This document shows positions 36,045 to 45,642 of a stretch of 64,000 nucleotides of DNA, piece after piece (within the stretch, counting starts at the first letter, position 1; each line of letters begins with the position of its first letter). The notes beneath the pieces are model-generated. The model worked only from the letters and a program-made list of their open reading frames with translations, did no database searches and was not told the DNA's origin. Both the position numbers and the translations under genes were made by a program. Source of the DNA: JAVVEZ01 sp032250895 (GTDB lineage Bacteria; Pseudomonadota; Gammaproteobacteria; Pseudomonadales; Pseudohongiellaceae); contig JAVVEZ010000004.1 in NCBI GenBank assembly GCA_032250895.1, positions 1 to 64,000 on the forward strand, given 5' to 3'.

Positions 36045-37895
36045 ATGCTGGATTTGCTGTGGTTGGTGCCAACGATTCCCTTCATTGGCTTTCTGCTTCT
36101 TACCCTGAGCGCCGGCAAGCTGCCACAGTTGCCGGCAGGGATCATCGGCGCCGGCTCCATTGGCCTGTCTTTTCTTGTGGCGTTGATGGCAGGAGGGGAA
36201 TTTATCTTCCTGGGCGAAGTCGGACAGGCAGGGAGTTATTCGCAAACCCTGTGGACCTGGATGTCGGTGGGGAACTTCGAGGCCGGATTTACTTTTTACC
36301 TCGATGGCGTTTCCACGGTGATGATGTTCATCATTACCGGCATCGGTTTCCTGATTCATGTCTATGCCACCGGCTACATGGCCGGCGATCCTGATTTTGC
36401 CCGTTTTTTCGCCTATATGAACCTGTTCATCACCGCGATGCTGATCCTGGTGCTGGCGGATAACCTGGTTCTCCTGTTCATGGGCTGGGAAGGGGTGGGG
36501 CTGTGTTCCTACCTGCTGATCGGCTTCTGGTACAAGGACCCCTATAACGGTTATTGTGCCCGCAAGGCCTTTGTCGTCACCCGGGTCGGTGATGCGTCGA
36601 TGGCACTGGGCTTGTTTCTGCTGTTTGCCAATCTTGGCACACTGAACATTCAGGAACTGATGGTTCTGGCACAGCAACAGTGGTTGCCGGGTTCGACCAT
36701 TGCCGTGGCCGTGACGCTGCTCCTGTTGGGGGGTGCAGTCGGCAAATCGGCACAGTTACCCTTGCAGACCTGGCTGCCGGATGCGATGGCAGGCCCCACG
36801 CCGATCTCGGCACTGATCCATGCCGCAACCATGGTGACGGCGGGCGTGTATCTGATTGCGCGCACCCATGTGCTCTATATTCTGGCACCGGAAGTGCAGT
36901 ATCTGGTCGGCGTGATTGGCATGATCACGCTGCTGATGGCCGGTTTTACCGCGATGACCCAGAGTGACATCAAGAAGGTGCTGGCCTTCTCCACGGTCAG
37001 CCAGATCGGTTACATGTTCCTGGCCCTGGGCGTTGGCGCCTGGAGCACAGCGATTTTCCACCTGATGACCCATGCCTTCTTCAAGGCCTTGCTCTTCCTG
37101 ACCGCCGGTTCCGTGATTCTGGCGATGCATCACGAGCAGAATATTTTCAAGATGGGTGGCTTGCGCAAGTACCTGCCGTTCTCGTTCTGGTGTTTCGTGG
37201 TGGGAAGCGCGGCCCTGACGGCCCTGCCTTTGACCTCCGGGTATTACAGCAAGGAAGAAATCCTGGCTCTGGCTCTGGCCAATCCGCATGGTGGCTACCT
37301 GCTGTGGCTGGGCGGCGTGCTGGGAGCCTTCATGACCGGTCTGTATACCTTCCGCCTGCTGTTCATCGTGTTCTTCGGCAAGGCTCACCATCCGGTATCG
37401 GAAGTCAAGGGACTCAATCTGCAGCTGCCCTTGCTGGTGCTGGCACTGCTGGCTTTCTTCGGGGGCTATATCCACATCCCGGTGGATGCCGTATTCCCCG
37501 AAGCCGGGCATGAAGCCCATCCGGCATTGCTCTATCAGGCGATCATGCTGGGCCTGCCTTTGTTGGGGATTCTGACGGCCTGGCTGTTCTTCATCCGTAA
37601 AACGTTTTCAGCCGAGAAGCTTGCCGGCCCCGGTCTGGGCGCCACTCTGCACAGGTTCTTTTTCACCCAGTGGGGCATGGACTGGCTCTATGACCGTCTC
37701 TTCGTCTTCCCGTATGTGGCTTTGGCCCGTATCAACCGCAAGGACTTTATTGATGCCATCTATAACGGCACGGCGCGCTTGACACAGGTTTTCCACGGTT
37801 TAATGAGCGAAACCCAGACCGGACAGATCCGCTGGTATGCAATCAGCCTGACCTGTGGCTTGTTGCTGCTCGTCAGCATAGGAGTATTGATATGA
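36045..37895 (+). CDS. nuoL: NADH-quinone oxidoreductase subunit L
   Basis: Distal antiporter-like proton-pumping subunit. About 14 core helices plus the long C-terminal lateral helix and final membrane helix. The motifs FMGWEGVGLCSYLLIG, PLQTWLPDAMAGPTPISALIH and the lysine-bearing discontinuous helices are present. The 616 residues are normal. Its stop overlaps the nuoM start by 4 bp. Confidence 0.97.
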   Translation: MLDLLWLVPTIPFIGFLLLTLSAGKLPQLPAGIIGAGSIGLSFLVALMAGGEFIFLGEVGQAGSYSQTLWTWMSVGNFEAGFTFYLDGVSTVMMFIITGIGFLIHVYATGYMAGDPDFARFFAYMNLFITAMLILVLADNLVLLFMGWEGVGLCSYLLIGFWYKDPYNGYCARKAFVVTRVGDASMALGLFLLFANLGTLNIQELMVLAQQQWLPGSTIAVAVTLLLLGGAVGKSAQLPLQTWLPDAMAGPTPISALIHAATMVTAGVYLIARTHVLYILAPEVQYLVGVIGMITLLMAGFTAMTQSDIKKVLAFSTVSQIGYMFLALGVGAWSTAIFHLMTHAFFKALLFLTAGSVILAMHHEQNIFKMGGLRKYLPFSFWCFVVGSAALTALPLTSGYYSKEEILALALANPHGGYLLWLGGVLGAFMTGLYTFRLLFIVFFGKAHHPVSEVKGLNLQLPLLVLALLAFFGGYIHIPVDAVFPEAGHEAHPALLYQAIMLGLPLLGILTAWLFFIRKTFSAEKLAGPGLGATLHRFFFTQWGMDWLYDRLFVFPYVALARINRKDFIDAIYNGTARLTQVFHGLMSETQTGQIRWYAISLTCGLLLLVSIGVLI

Positions 37896-39391
37896 TTCTG
37901 GTCTGGTTGATGATCATTCTGTTTGTCGGCGGCCTCGGTGCCTGGCTGGCAGAAGGCCTGGGCAGAGGCATACCACGGGTCATTGCCCTGGCCACGATTC
38001 TGCTGGACTTGCTGCTGGTGATCCTGATGCTGGCCGCACCGGACCTGCTCGGTATCGGGGCCCTGTCCCAGGCCAGCCTGGGACAGCAGGGTGACTGGCT
38101 GGTGTTGTTCAGTGCGGACTGGATTCCACGCTTTGGCATCAGCTTCATCTTTGGCGCCGATGGTCTGTCATTGTTGCTGATTGCACTGACCGTATTTTTG
38201 GGCCTGATTGCCATTGGTTCGGCCTGGCATGAAATCACCGAACGTCCCGGCTTCTTCTATTTCAACCTGCTGTGGACACTGGCCGGCGTGATTGGCGTGT
38301 TTACTGCGCTGGATCTCTTCCTGTTCTTCTTCTTCTGGGAAGTGATGCTGATTCCGATGTACTTCATCATCGCCATCTGGGGGCACGAGAACAAAGCCTA
38401 TGCCGCGATGAAATTCTTTATTTTTACCCAGGTGAGCGGTTTGCTGATGCTGCTGGCCATCATGGTGCTGGTCTGGTTCCACTATCAGGCCAGCGGTTTC
38501 CTCAGTTTCAGTTACTTTGAGCTGCTCGGTACCGAGCTGCCTGCCGGTGCTGCGATGTGGGTGATGCTGGGTTTCTTTATCGCCTTTGCCACCAAGCTGC
38601 CTGCCGTGCCCTTTCATTCCTGGCTACCGGATGCCCACAGCCAGGCACCCACCGCCGGTAGTGTGATCCTGGCCGGGGTGCTGCTGAAAACCGGTGCCTA
38701 TGGCCTGATTCGTTTCACGGTGCCGTTGTTTCCGGAGGTGAGCATGCAGTTTGCGCCAGTGGCCATGACACTGGGCGCCGTCAGCATCCTGTATACCGCG
38801 AAAGTGGCCTTTGCCCAGAATGACCTGAAACGCCTGATTGCCTATACCTCGGTCAGCCACATGGGCTTCGTATTGCTGGGCGTTTACGCCTGGAATGCCC
38901 AGGCCGTGCAGGGGGCTGTGATGACCATGCTGGCTCATGGACTCAGTGCCGCCGCACTGTTCATGCTGGCCGGTGGCATTCAGCACCGCATTCATACCCG
39001 TGATATGGACAAGATGGGAGGGCTTTGGGCCGTGGTGCCGAAAATGTCCTTCATGGCCTTGTTCTTCACGGTGGCGGCGGTGGGAATGCCGAGCCTGGGT
39101 AACTTTGTCGGCGAGTTTCTGGTTTTGCTGGGCAGTTTCCAGGTCAGCATCACCATCACTGCCTTTGCCGCTTTGGGGCTGATCGTCGCCGCTGTTTATT
39201 CGCTGATCGTGATCCAGAAAGTCTTCCATGGGGAAAACAGGAACACGCATGAGATGGCCGACCTGAGCACGATCGAGATGCTGTGCTTCAGCCTGATGAT
39301 GATCGGCCTGATCTGGATGGGCCTGTATCCACAGAGCATGCTGGATATGGCGGCACCCACACTGCAAAGTCTGAATGTGGCATTTCCCTGA
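37892..39391 (+). CDS. nuoM: NADH-quinone oxidoreductase subunit M
   Basis: Second antiporter-like proton-pumping subunit, about 14 helices. Conserved FFFWEVMLIPMYFIIA near residue 140 carries the key Glu. PFHSWLPDAHSQAPTAGSVI and KRLIAYTSVSHMGFV are family signatures. Length is 499 residues. A 78-bp gap precedes nuoN, the largest gap in the second half of the operon. Confidence 0.97.
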   Translation: MILVWLMIILFVGGLGAWLAEGLGRGIPRVIALATILLDLLLVILMLAAPDLLGIGALSQASLGQQGDWLVLFSADWIPRFGISFIFGADGLSLLLIALTVFLGLIAIGSAWHEITERPGFFYFNLLWTLAGVIGVFTALDLFLFFFFWEVMLIPMYFIIAIWGHENKAYAAMKFFIFTQVSGLLMLLAIMVLVWFHYQASGFLSFSYFELLGTELPAGAAMWVMLGFFIAFATKLPAVPFHSWLPDAHSQAPTAGSVILAGVLLKTGAYGLIRFTVPLFPEVSMQFAPVAMTLGAVSILYTAKVAFAQNDLKRLIAYTSVSHMGFVLLGVYAWNAQAVQGAVMTMLAHGLSAAALFMLAGGIQHRIHTRDMDKMGGLWAVVPKMSFMALFFTVAAVGMPSLGNFVGEFLVLLGSFQVSITITAFAALGLIVAAVYSLIVIQKVFHGENRNTHEMADLSTIEMLCFSLMMIGLIWMGLYPQSMLDMAAPTLQSLNVAFP

Positions 39392-39469
39392 CCTGCATGC
39401 TGGAAGAAAAACAAGATAGAAAGCTGAGCACTTTTGAAAAACAACACCTAACAGACAGGCAAGACCCTA

Positions 39470-40942
39470 ATGAGCAATGATGTAATTCTGGATTTGATGC
39501 AAATCATACTGCTGACCCTGGGCACAGTGGTGGTCATGATAACGGCCGCGTTCAAACGCGACCACGGCCTTGTCAATGCCCTGACCCTGGTGAGTCTGAG
39601 TGCCGCCTTGCTGGTCTTTGTGTTCATTGCACCCGTCCTGCCACAGCAGGCCACGATATTGCTGATGATCGATGGCTACAGCCTGTTTTTCTCGACCCTG
39701 ATCATCATCGGCGCCCTGGTGGTGACGACGCTGGCCTATCCGTATTTCGAAAAGCACAATCAGCAGAACGAGGAGTTTTACATCCTGCTGATGATCGGCA
39801 CCCTCGGCGCCGTGATACTGGCGGCAAGCAACCATTTCGTCAGCTTTTTCCTCGGTATGGAAATACTCAGCATCAGTCTCTACGCGATGATTGCCTATCC
39901 GATACACAAACAGGATGCCGCCAAGTTCCCGCTCGAAGCCAGTGTCAAATACCTGATTCTTTCCGGCCTGTCTTCTGCCTCCATCCTGTTTGGGGTTGCG
40001 CTGTTGTATGCGCAATCGGGCACACTGTCCTTTGATGCAATTCCGGCTGCGGTCGCCGCTCTGGAACTGGATGCTGATCCTGTGTTTATCGTGGGTCTGA
40101 TGATGATCATGGCAGGGGTCGCCTTCAAACTGTCCCTGGTTCCCTTCCATATCTGGACGCCCGATGTGTATGAAGGGGCGCCAGTGCCGGTGACGGCCTT
40201 CATCGCCACCCTTTCCAAGGCGGCGATGCTGGCGGTGAGTCTGCGCCTGATCATTGCCGCCAAGGCCTTCCAGTTCGAGCAGGTGACCATAGTGCTGTCC
40301 CTGCTGGCGGCAGCCTCGATGATCGTTGGTAACCTGCTTGCCGTACAGCAGAACAATGTCAAGCGTATCCTGGCCTATTCCTCCATCGCTCATCTGGGGT
40401 ATCTGCTGGTGGTGATCATCACCGCCGCCGTGCTTCCCGACAGTCTCAGTGTGGAGGCCATGACCTATTACATTGCTGCTTACTTTTTGACATCATTGGC
40501 AGGTTTTGCCGTAATCAGTGCACTGTCCAACGCCGGCCGGGAACTGGATGACATCAGCGATTATCAGGGGCTGTTCTGGCGCAATCCCTGGCTGGCTGCT
40601 GTGATGACGGTCGTCCTGCTGTCACTGGCAGGCATCCCTCTGACGGTTGGCTTCATTGGCAAGTTCTACATTTTCAGTGTGGGCGTGGAAGGCAATTTGT
40701 GGTTCCTGCTGTCCTTGCTGATCATCGGCAGTGGCATCGGTCTCTATTATTACCTGAGGCTGGTCTATGCCATGTTGCTGTCGCCCGCGGATATGCTCAA
40801 ACCTGAAGCCGATGCCGCAAAGGCAAGCCTGCCAGCCGGGATTCACCTGGTGTTGGCCAGCCTGACGGCCCTCATTCTTTACCTGGGCGTTTATCCGGCC
40901 CCGCTGATCGCCACTCTGCAGAGTTTGGCCAGCGGGTTCTGA
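39470..40942 (+). CDS. nuoN: NADH-quinone oxidoreductase subunit N
   Basis: Third antiporter-like proton-pumping subunit, about 14 helices. The conserved segment FFLGMEILSISLYAM carries the key Glu, and PFHIWTPDVYEGAPVPVTAF and KRILAYSSIAHLGYLL are diagnostic. The 490 residues are normal. It is the last gene of the operon. I see no clear terminator in the 42 bp before the convergent TPR gene. Confidence 0.97.
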   Translation: MSNDVILDLMQIILLTLGTVVVMITAAFKRDHGLVNALTLVSLSAALLVFVFIAPVLPQQATILLMIDGYSLFFSTLIIIGALVVTTLAYPYFEKHNQQNEEFYILLMIGTLGAVILAASNHFVSFFLGMEILSISLYAMIAYPIHKQDAAKFPLEASVKYLILSGLSSASILFGVALLYAQSGTLSFDAIPAAVAALELDADPVFIVGLMMIMAGVAFKLSLVPFHIWTPDVYEGAPVPVTAFIATLSKAAMLAVSLRLIIAAKAFQFEQVTIVLSLLAAASMIVGNLLAVQQNNVKRILAYSSIAHLGYLLVVIITAAVLPDSLSVEAMTYYIAAYFLTSLAGFAVISALSNAGRELDDISDYQGLFWRNPWLAAVMTVVLLSLAGIPLTVGFIGKFYIFSVGVEGNLWFLLSLLIIGSGIGLYYYLRLVYAMLLSPADMLKPEADAAKASLPAGIHLVLASLTALILYLGVYPAPLIATLQSLASGF

Positions 40943-40984
40943 TTTGGGTGCAGGCCCGGCATTGAAGTTGAATGAGAGCTACGC

Positions 40985-41590
40985 TTATTCGGCCCTTTTG
41001 TTCTGGCTTGCCCTGATTTTTTCAGACACGCGGACACGTCTTTCCTCTGCGGCGGGCCATCCCGGCATGAGTTCCAGGGCGGCCAGGTAATCGGCAAGGG
41101 CCGCATCCAGCTCTTCACGCTGCTCATGGCTTATCCCCCGGTTTGTCAGGGCGATGTGGCTCAGGGTGGCGCTCAATGTCAAGGCATGGCTATAGTCCTG
41201 GATGGCGTCGGCAAAAGCACCCAGATAGAAGTACAGATTCCCTCTGTTGATGAAGTTTTCGGCCTTGTCGGGTATCAGGGCGATGGATCGTTCATAGTCG
41301 ACCAGAGCCTCGGTGTAGCGGCCCAGGGCGGCCAGGATGATGCCCCTATTGGAGTGAATGGCAGCGATGTCTCTCTGACTCAGGGGAACATGGGCCAGGG
41401 CATAATCACAGGGTTCCAGCAAACGCGCCGAAGGTTCAAGGAGATTGAGCTCGGAAGAGGCATTGAGATAGCAGTTTCTGACGCTGGCGTCGCCACCAAT
41501 GACCATGATGGACTGTGCCGGCAAAAGTCTTGAAAGCACAAGCAGGCTTGTCAAGAATGCGAAGCGAACAATGGCCTTACTGCACATCAT
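40985..41590 (-). CDS. Exported tetratricopeptide-repeat protein
   Basis: A 201-residue protein with a signal peptide at residues 1-25 (hydrophobic LTSLLVLSRLLPAQS) and at least three TPR units: AAIHSNRGIILAALGRYTEA, NFINRGNLYFYLGAFADAIQ and ALTNRGISHEQREELDAALA. Two cysteines lie in the first 50 mature residues. The start was chosen because AAGGAGGTG sits just upstream of the ATG. It follows the acyltransferase by 51 bp on the same strand, so it may belong to the same transcript. The partner and function are unknown. Confidence 0.8.
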   Translation of the reverse strand: MMCSKAIVRFAFLTSLLVLSRLLPAQSIMVIGGDASVRNCYLNASSELNLLEPSARLLEPCDYALAHVPLSQRDIAAIHSNRGIILAALGRYTEALVDYERSIALIPDKAENFINRGNLYFYLGAFADAIQDYSHALTLSATLSHIALTNRGISHEQREELDAALADYLAALELMPGWPAAEERRVRVSEKIRASQNKRAE

Positions 41591-41641
41591 AAACACCTCC
41601 TTCGTCCTTTCTTCCCGCACCGGTACAGGATAGACGATTGC

Positions 41642-42727
41642 TCAAGGTTTCCTCAACGTGGCCTGTCTCTTGATCATATCAGCGTCCCCGGCTCTTCCCA
41701 GCTGTCGTGCCGACAGCCGCCGTCCATACTGCCGTGCCGGATTTTCCAGAAAATGATAGCAGAGCAGGGCCATGGCCAGGGTCAGAAATGTACACAGCAG
41801 GAAGAAGGCCCAGCCTTGCTGCTGTTCCATGCCCAGACGCAACAGGATGCGCGGCATCAGGTTGTGAAAGAGATAAACCCCGTAGCTGAGGGCGCCGGAA
41901 AGCAGTGCCAGCGAAGCCAGCCAGGAAGGATAGGCGGTATCCCTGATGCGCAGAACCGGGAACATCAACAAGGCATAGCCAAGAGCAGCCATGAAATTGA
42001 ACGGTGCATTCAGAAGTGCATTCGTTTCCACGGCCATGTCACCGTAGCGCAGCAGGAAGTCGGCGCTGATGATGCCGGCACCAAGAAGGGCCACCAACAA
42101 TGCAAGCGGCCAGGTGCAAGTGCGCTGAACGGCCTGATGCAGAAATATGCCGACGATGAATTCCGGCAAAATGCCGGTCAGATGAACGCTCAGCACCCGA
42201 AACAGGTCCTCGGGACCACGTAAATAATTCAAGCTCATACCGAGCAACAAACTCAAGCCGAACAACAAGCCCAGCTTGCGCGCAGAACCGCCCAGCAGAG
42301 CCAACAACGGCAAGGCCAGATAAAACTCGACCTCCACCGGCAGGCTCCAGAAGGCCGGGTTGAAAAAATAGGCCTCCGTAGTGGACGCCGTGGTATGCAG
42401 GAAAAACAGATGCCTGATGAAATAGCCAAGTTTTTCCGGGGCTGCCGGACTGAAAAAATAATAGAGAATCAGCGCAAACAGATAGAGCGGGTAAAGACGG
42501 AAAAAACGGCGCAGCAGATAAGCCGTGACATGGTTTTTTCCCGATGCCTCTCCCCGGGTCTTTGGCCCCAGAACCATCGGAGCAAAGACATAACCGCTGA
42601 TGACAAAAAACAGGTCGACACCCGTCCACAGGAAGGCCAGGGCGCTGTTGTCACTGCTGATGAATCTGGCGTAATGGGTCAGCAACACCATCAGTGCCGC
42701 AATCCCCCTGAATAATTCGATGCCCAT
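41642..42727 (-). CDS. Acyltransferase-3 family membrane protein
   Basis: Integral membrane acyltransferase of the OafA/NodX type, expected to transfer acetyl or a similar group to a surface sugar or lipid. It begins MGIELFRGIAALMVLLTHYARF, with the catalytic-region His in LLTHY. RFFRLYPLYLFALI and FWSLPVEVEFYL are family motifs. About ten helices are visible in 361 residues. An upstream in-frame Met (42838) would add a poorly conserved tail. Located near sugar-modifying genes, but the target is unknown. Confidence 0.88.
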   Translation of the reverse strand: MGIELFRGIAALMVLLTHYARFISSDNSALAFLWTGVDLFFVISGYVFAPMVLGPKTRGEASGKNHVTAYLLRRFFRLYPLYLFALILYYFFSPAAPEKLGYFIRHLFFLHTTASTTEAYFFNPAFWSLPVEVEFYLALPLLALLGGSARKLGLLFGLSLLLGMSLNYLRGPEDLFRVLSVHLTGILPEFIVGIFLHQAVQRTCTWPLALLVALLGAGIISADFLLRYGDMAVETNALLNAPFNFMAALGYALLMFPVLRIRDTAYPSWLASLALLSGALSYGVYLFHNLMPRILLRLGMEQQQGWAFFLLCTFLTLAMALLCYHFLENPARQYGRRLSARQLGRAGDADMIKRQATLRKP

Positions 42728-42827
42728 GCTGTTATGGCCGGTTCCCGTCAGTTTTTTCCTGGTCTGGACTTGAAAAGCCCATGAAAGCCTGTTTAAATGC
42801 GTTTTTGTCAATGAGAAAGCGCATATA

Positions 42828-42881
42828 CAGAGACACACTCAAGCAATTTCTCAGGAAATGTGAGTAAGTCCACCGTCTCTG
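42828..42881. repeat. Nested inverted repeats upstream of the recombinase-like gene
   Basis: CAGAGAC (42828-42834) pairs with GTCTCTG (42875-42881), ACTCA (42837-42841) with TGAGT (42861-42865), and ATTTC (42846-42850) with GAAAT (42855-42859). The arms are roughly concentric with small offsets. It lies in the 196-bp gap between divergent genes, 43 bp before the recombinase-like start. Confidence 0.45.
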
Positions 42882-42923
42882 CAATGAAAACAATAAAAAA
42901 TAATACGCCAGGAGAAGCAAGTC

Positions 42924-43604
42924 GTGGCAGTCTACAGCTATTCCCGCACTTCTGAAATAGAGGCCCTGGAAAACCAGGAACACCTGCAAAACATCCTGGA
43001 AAACGAACGTCTGCAAGTGCAGACCTTTGCGTTGACGACGCGCATTTTTATTACTGCCCGTTTTATTGATCAGAATTGCCTGTGGAGCCAGTATCTTTCC
43101 GAACGACCCGAAGGGGCGCAATTGCTGAACAGCCTGATGCCGGGAGATGCCGTCATTGCCTGTTCGCTGGAACGCATCTTCAGCACCTGTGAAGACATGA
43201 GCCAGACCATCAACAGTTTCAGGCAACGGGGGATCAAACTTTTCATTGCCGATCTCAATGGCGAGGTCACCGCAGCTGATTTCTGCCCCCCCTTTGTCAA
43301 ACTGATGAAGTTGTTTGTGCGTCTGGAAAAACGTCGCTCACGGGAAAGAATCAAGGCCGTGAAGCAGAAAGAGCGCAGCAAGGGACGATTTCTGGGCGGT
43401 AGCCGTCCCTTCGGGTACATGATTCATTCCAATGGCCGACTGATTGAAAACCCGATGGAAAAACGGGTGCTCAAGAAAATCATTGAACTGAAAAACCAGG
43501 GTAAATCTCTCCGGGCAATTTCTTCCGCCGTCAGTACTCCCCTGGTACCGGTGAGTTTCAAGACTGTGCAGCGCCTGTTGCAACGACAGGCCGGGGGACA
43601 GTAA
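42924..43604 (+). CDS. Serine-recombinase-like protein with altered active site
   Basis: A 226-residue member of the resolvase/invertase family by layout. The N-terminal catalytic domain has Arg8 and Ser10 (YSRTS), Arg61 (SERPEG) and Arg84 (SLERIF), which align with residues 8, 10, 45 and 68 of gamma-delta resolvase. The arginine that follows three residues later in active enzymes (position 71) is Ser87 here. The helix-turn-helix part (about 155-222) has GGSRPFGY and the SLRAISSAVS turn. It starts at GTG after AGGAGAAG. It may be active, weakened or purely regulatory. No other mobile-element genes are adjacent. Confidence 0.75.
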   Translation: MAVYSYSRTSEIEALENQEHLQNILENERLQVQTFALTTRIFITARFIDQNCLWSQYLSERPEGAQLLNSLMPGDAVIACSLERIFSTCEDMSQTINSFRQRGIKLFIADLNGEVTAADFCPPFVKLMKLFVRLEKRRSRERIKAVKQKERSKGRFLGGSRPFGYMIHSNGRLIENPMEKRVLKKIIELKNQGKSLRAISSAVSTPLVPVSFKTVQRLLQRQAGGQ

Positions 43605-43691
43605 AACCGCGTTACCCGCTGCCCGCGCTTCGCCGGAAAGAGTCGGCAGCGTCCCATGCATTCCAGCATGGAGATATGGTTTAATGCCGCC

Positions 43692-44930
43692 ATGTTGAAA
43701 TCTCTCTCTTTTTTTATTGGCACCCGGTACATCCTGGCCAGGCATGACAACCGCTTTATTTCATTTACTTCCCTGATTTCGATGGCCGGTCTGACCCTGG
43801 GGGTACTGGCATTGATCATCGTGCTGTCAGTATTCAATGGTTCACAGGGGATCATGCGGGACCGCACCCTGATTACCGTGCCCCATGCCGACATCTACCG
43901 GGAAGAGGGCAGCTTCAGTGACTGGCGCTCAGTGCGGCAGCGCTTGCTGGAAGAAGCCCGCATCCTCGCCGTCTCACCCTATGTCCAGGCTGAAGCCATG
44001 CTGAGCCAGCGCGGCTATCATCAGGTGGCCACGATCAAGGCCATCGTTCCCGACGCAGAGATGAGCGTATCCACGCTGGAGGACAGCATGGTACAAGGCT
44101 CGCTGTCGGACCTGCAGCCTGGCCGCCAGGGCATCATCCTGGGTCGGGTGCTGGCTGGCAATTTGCGTCTGAATGTCGGGGATGCCGTCAACCTGATTGT
44201 TCCCGAATTGCAGATGGACTCGGCGGATTTCCGGCTCAACATGCATCGTTTTACGGTAGTGGGGGTGTTCGATGTGCGTTTCAATATTGGCGCCGAACTG
44301 GCGCTGATTCATTTGGACGACAGCCCGGGGCTGTTGGGTCTGGACAGTGTCGACGAGGCCTTGCACCTGCGCCTGAAAGTGGATGACATCGATGCCGCGG
44401 CCACCATCGTCGAGCAGACGCTGGCACAGCTGGGGCCGGGCTATGGAGGTGAAGACTGGAGCATTGCCGAGGCCAGTTTGTTCAATGCGCTGAAAATGGA
44501 GAAAATCATGACCACCTTCATGTTGATGATGATCGTTGCCATCGGCGCCTTCAATATCGTATCCACGCTGGTCATGGTGGTCTCCGACAAGCAGGCGGAT
44601 ATTGCCATCCTGCGCACGATGGGAGCGGGGCAGCGAAGCATCATGGGGGTCTTCATGGTGCAGGGTATTACGGTTGGTCTGATCGGAACCGCGCTGGGAG
44701 CCCTGCTGGGCATCGCCATTGTAATGAATTTCGAATTTCTGGGCGCACTGCTGGAAGGCATCATAAGCCCCTCGGGAGTGTACATTCTCAGTGCATTGCC
44801 GGCAGAACTACAGCGCCAGGATGTGATCCTGATCTGCAGCAGCGCCCTGATCATCAGCTTTTTGGCCACTCTTTATCCGGCCTATAAAGCCTCCCGTATT
44901 CACCCGGCAGAAGTTTTGAGATATGAATGA
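43692..44930 (+). CDS. lolC: Lipoprotein-releasing system permease LolC
   Basis: Inner-membrane permease of the ABC complex that hands lipoproteins to LolA for transfer to the outer membrane. It has one N-terminal helix, a large periplasmic domain (about 50-270) and three C-terminal helices with KQADIAILRTMGA and the ending AEVLRYE. The start MLKSLSFFIGTRY aligns with lolE; a Met 12 codons upstream (43656) is less likely. A 6-bp hairpin (CCATGC/GCATGG) lies just before. Its stop overlaps lolD by 8 bp. Length is 412 residues. Confidence 0.93.
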   Translation: MLKSLSFFIGTRYILARHDNRFISFTSLISMAGLTLGVLALIIVLSVFNGSQGIMRDRTLITVPHADIYREEGSFSDWRSVRQRLLEEARILAVSPYVQAEAMLSQRGYHQVATIKAIVPDAEMSVSTLEDSMVQGSLSDLQPGRQGIILGRVLAGNLRLNVGDAVNLIVPELQMDSADFRLNMHRFTVVGVFDVRFNIGAELALIHLDDSPGLLGLDSVDEALHLRLKVDDIDAAATIVEQTLAQLGPGYGGEDWSIAEASLFNALKMEKIMTTFMLMMIVAIGAFNIVSTLVMVVSDKQADIAILRTMGAGQRSIMGVFMVQGITVGLIGTALGALLGIAIVMNFEFLGALLEGIISPSGVYILSALPAELQRQDVILICSSALIISFLATLYPAYKASRIHPAEVLRYE

Positions 44931-45642
44931 GAACACTAGCCTGATGCCCGTTGTGCTGAGTTGTCAGGGCCTGAGCAAGACCTATCGTCAGGGTGAGCAT
45001 GTTCTGCCTGTGCTGCGCAATGTCGACTTCGCCATCCGCGCCGGGGAGAGAGTGGCCATTACCGGTGCTTCCGGTTCCGGCAAGACCACCCTGCTGAATC
45101 TGCTGGGGGGTATCGATAGTGCCAGCAGTGGCCGGGTGGTCATCGAAGACAAGGATATTACGACGCTCTCAGCCAGGGAACTGGATCATATCCGCAATCA
45201 AACCCTGGGCTTCGTCTATCAGTTCCATCACTTGCTGGGGGAGTTCAGTGCCCTCGAAAACGTGGCTATGCCATTGATCATTGCCCGCCAGGACTTCAAG
45301 ACGGCCATGACACAGGCGGAAACCATACTGACCCGGGTCGGTCTGGCTGAACGTTTGAAACACAAGCCATCACAGCTTTCCGGGGGAGAGCGACAGCGGG
45401 TCGCCATTGCCCGGGCACTGGTCAACAATCCTGCCTGTGTGCTGATGGATGAGCCGACCGGGAACCTGGACCGGGCCACGGCTGCTTCCATTCATCGGCT
45501 CATGAAGGAACTGAACCAGAGTCTTGGCACCAGCTTCATCATCGTTACACATGACCCGGACCTGGCCAGTCAGATGGATCGCATTTATGCCCTGCACGAC
45601 GGCATGCTGATGGAGCAGAAGGGAGGGGGCGATTCTGATTAA
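44923..45642 (+). CDS. lolD: Lipoprotein-releasing system ATPase LolD
   Basis: ABC ATPase that drives lipoprotein release by the LolCDE complex. Walker A is GASGSGKTT, the ABC signature is LSGGERQRVAIARAL, and Walker B is CVLMDEPTGNLD with a following H-loop (VTHDPDL). The 239 residues are normal. Both ends overlap neighbours by 8 bp, which suggests tight translational coupling of all three subunits. Confidence 0.97.
   Translation: MNENTSLMPVVLSCQGLSKTYRQGEHVLPVLRNVDFAIRAGERVAITGASGSGKTTLLNLLGGIDSASSGRVVIEDKDITTLSARELDHIRNQTLGFVYQFHHLLGEFSALENVAMPLIIARQDFKTAMTQAETILTRVGLAERLKHKPSQLSGGERQRVAIARALVNNPACVLMDEPTGNLDRATAASIHRLMKELNQSLGTSFIIVTHDPDLASQMDRIYALHDGMLMEQKGGGDSD

Noticed and set aside
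42924..43604. The recombinase-like gene as part of an integrated prophage or transposon
   Set aside because: No integrase, phage structural gene, target duplication or terminal inverted repeat is adjacent; lolCDE follows in normal order.
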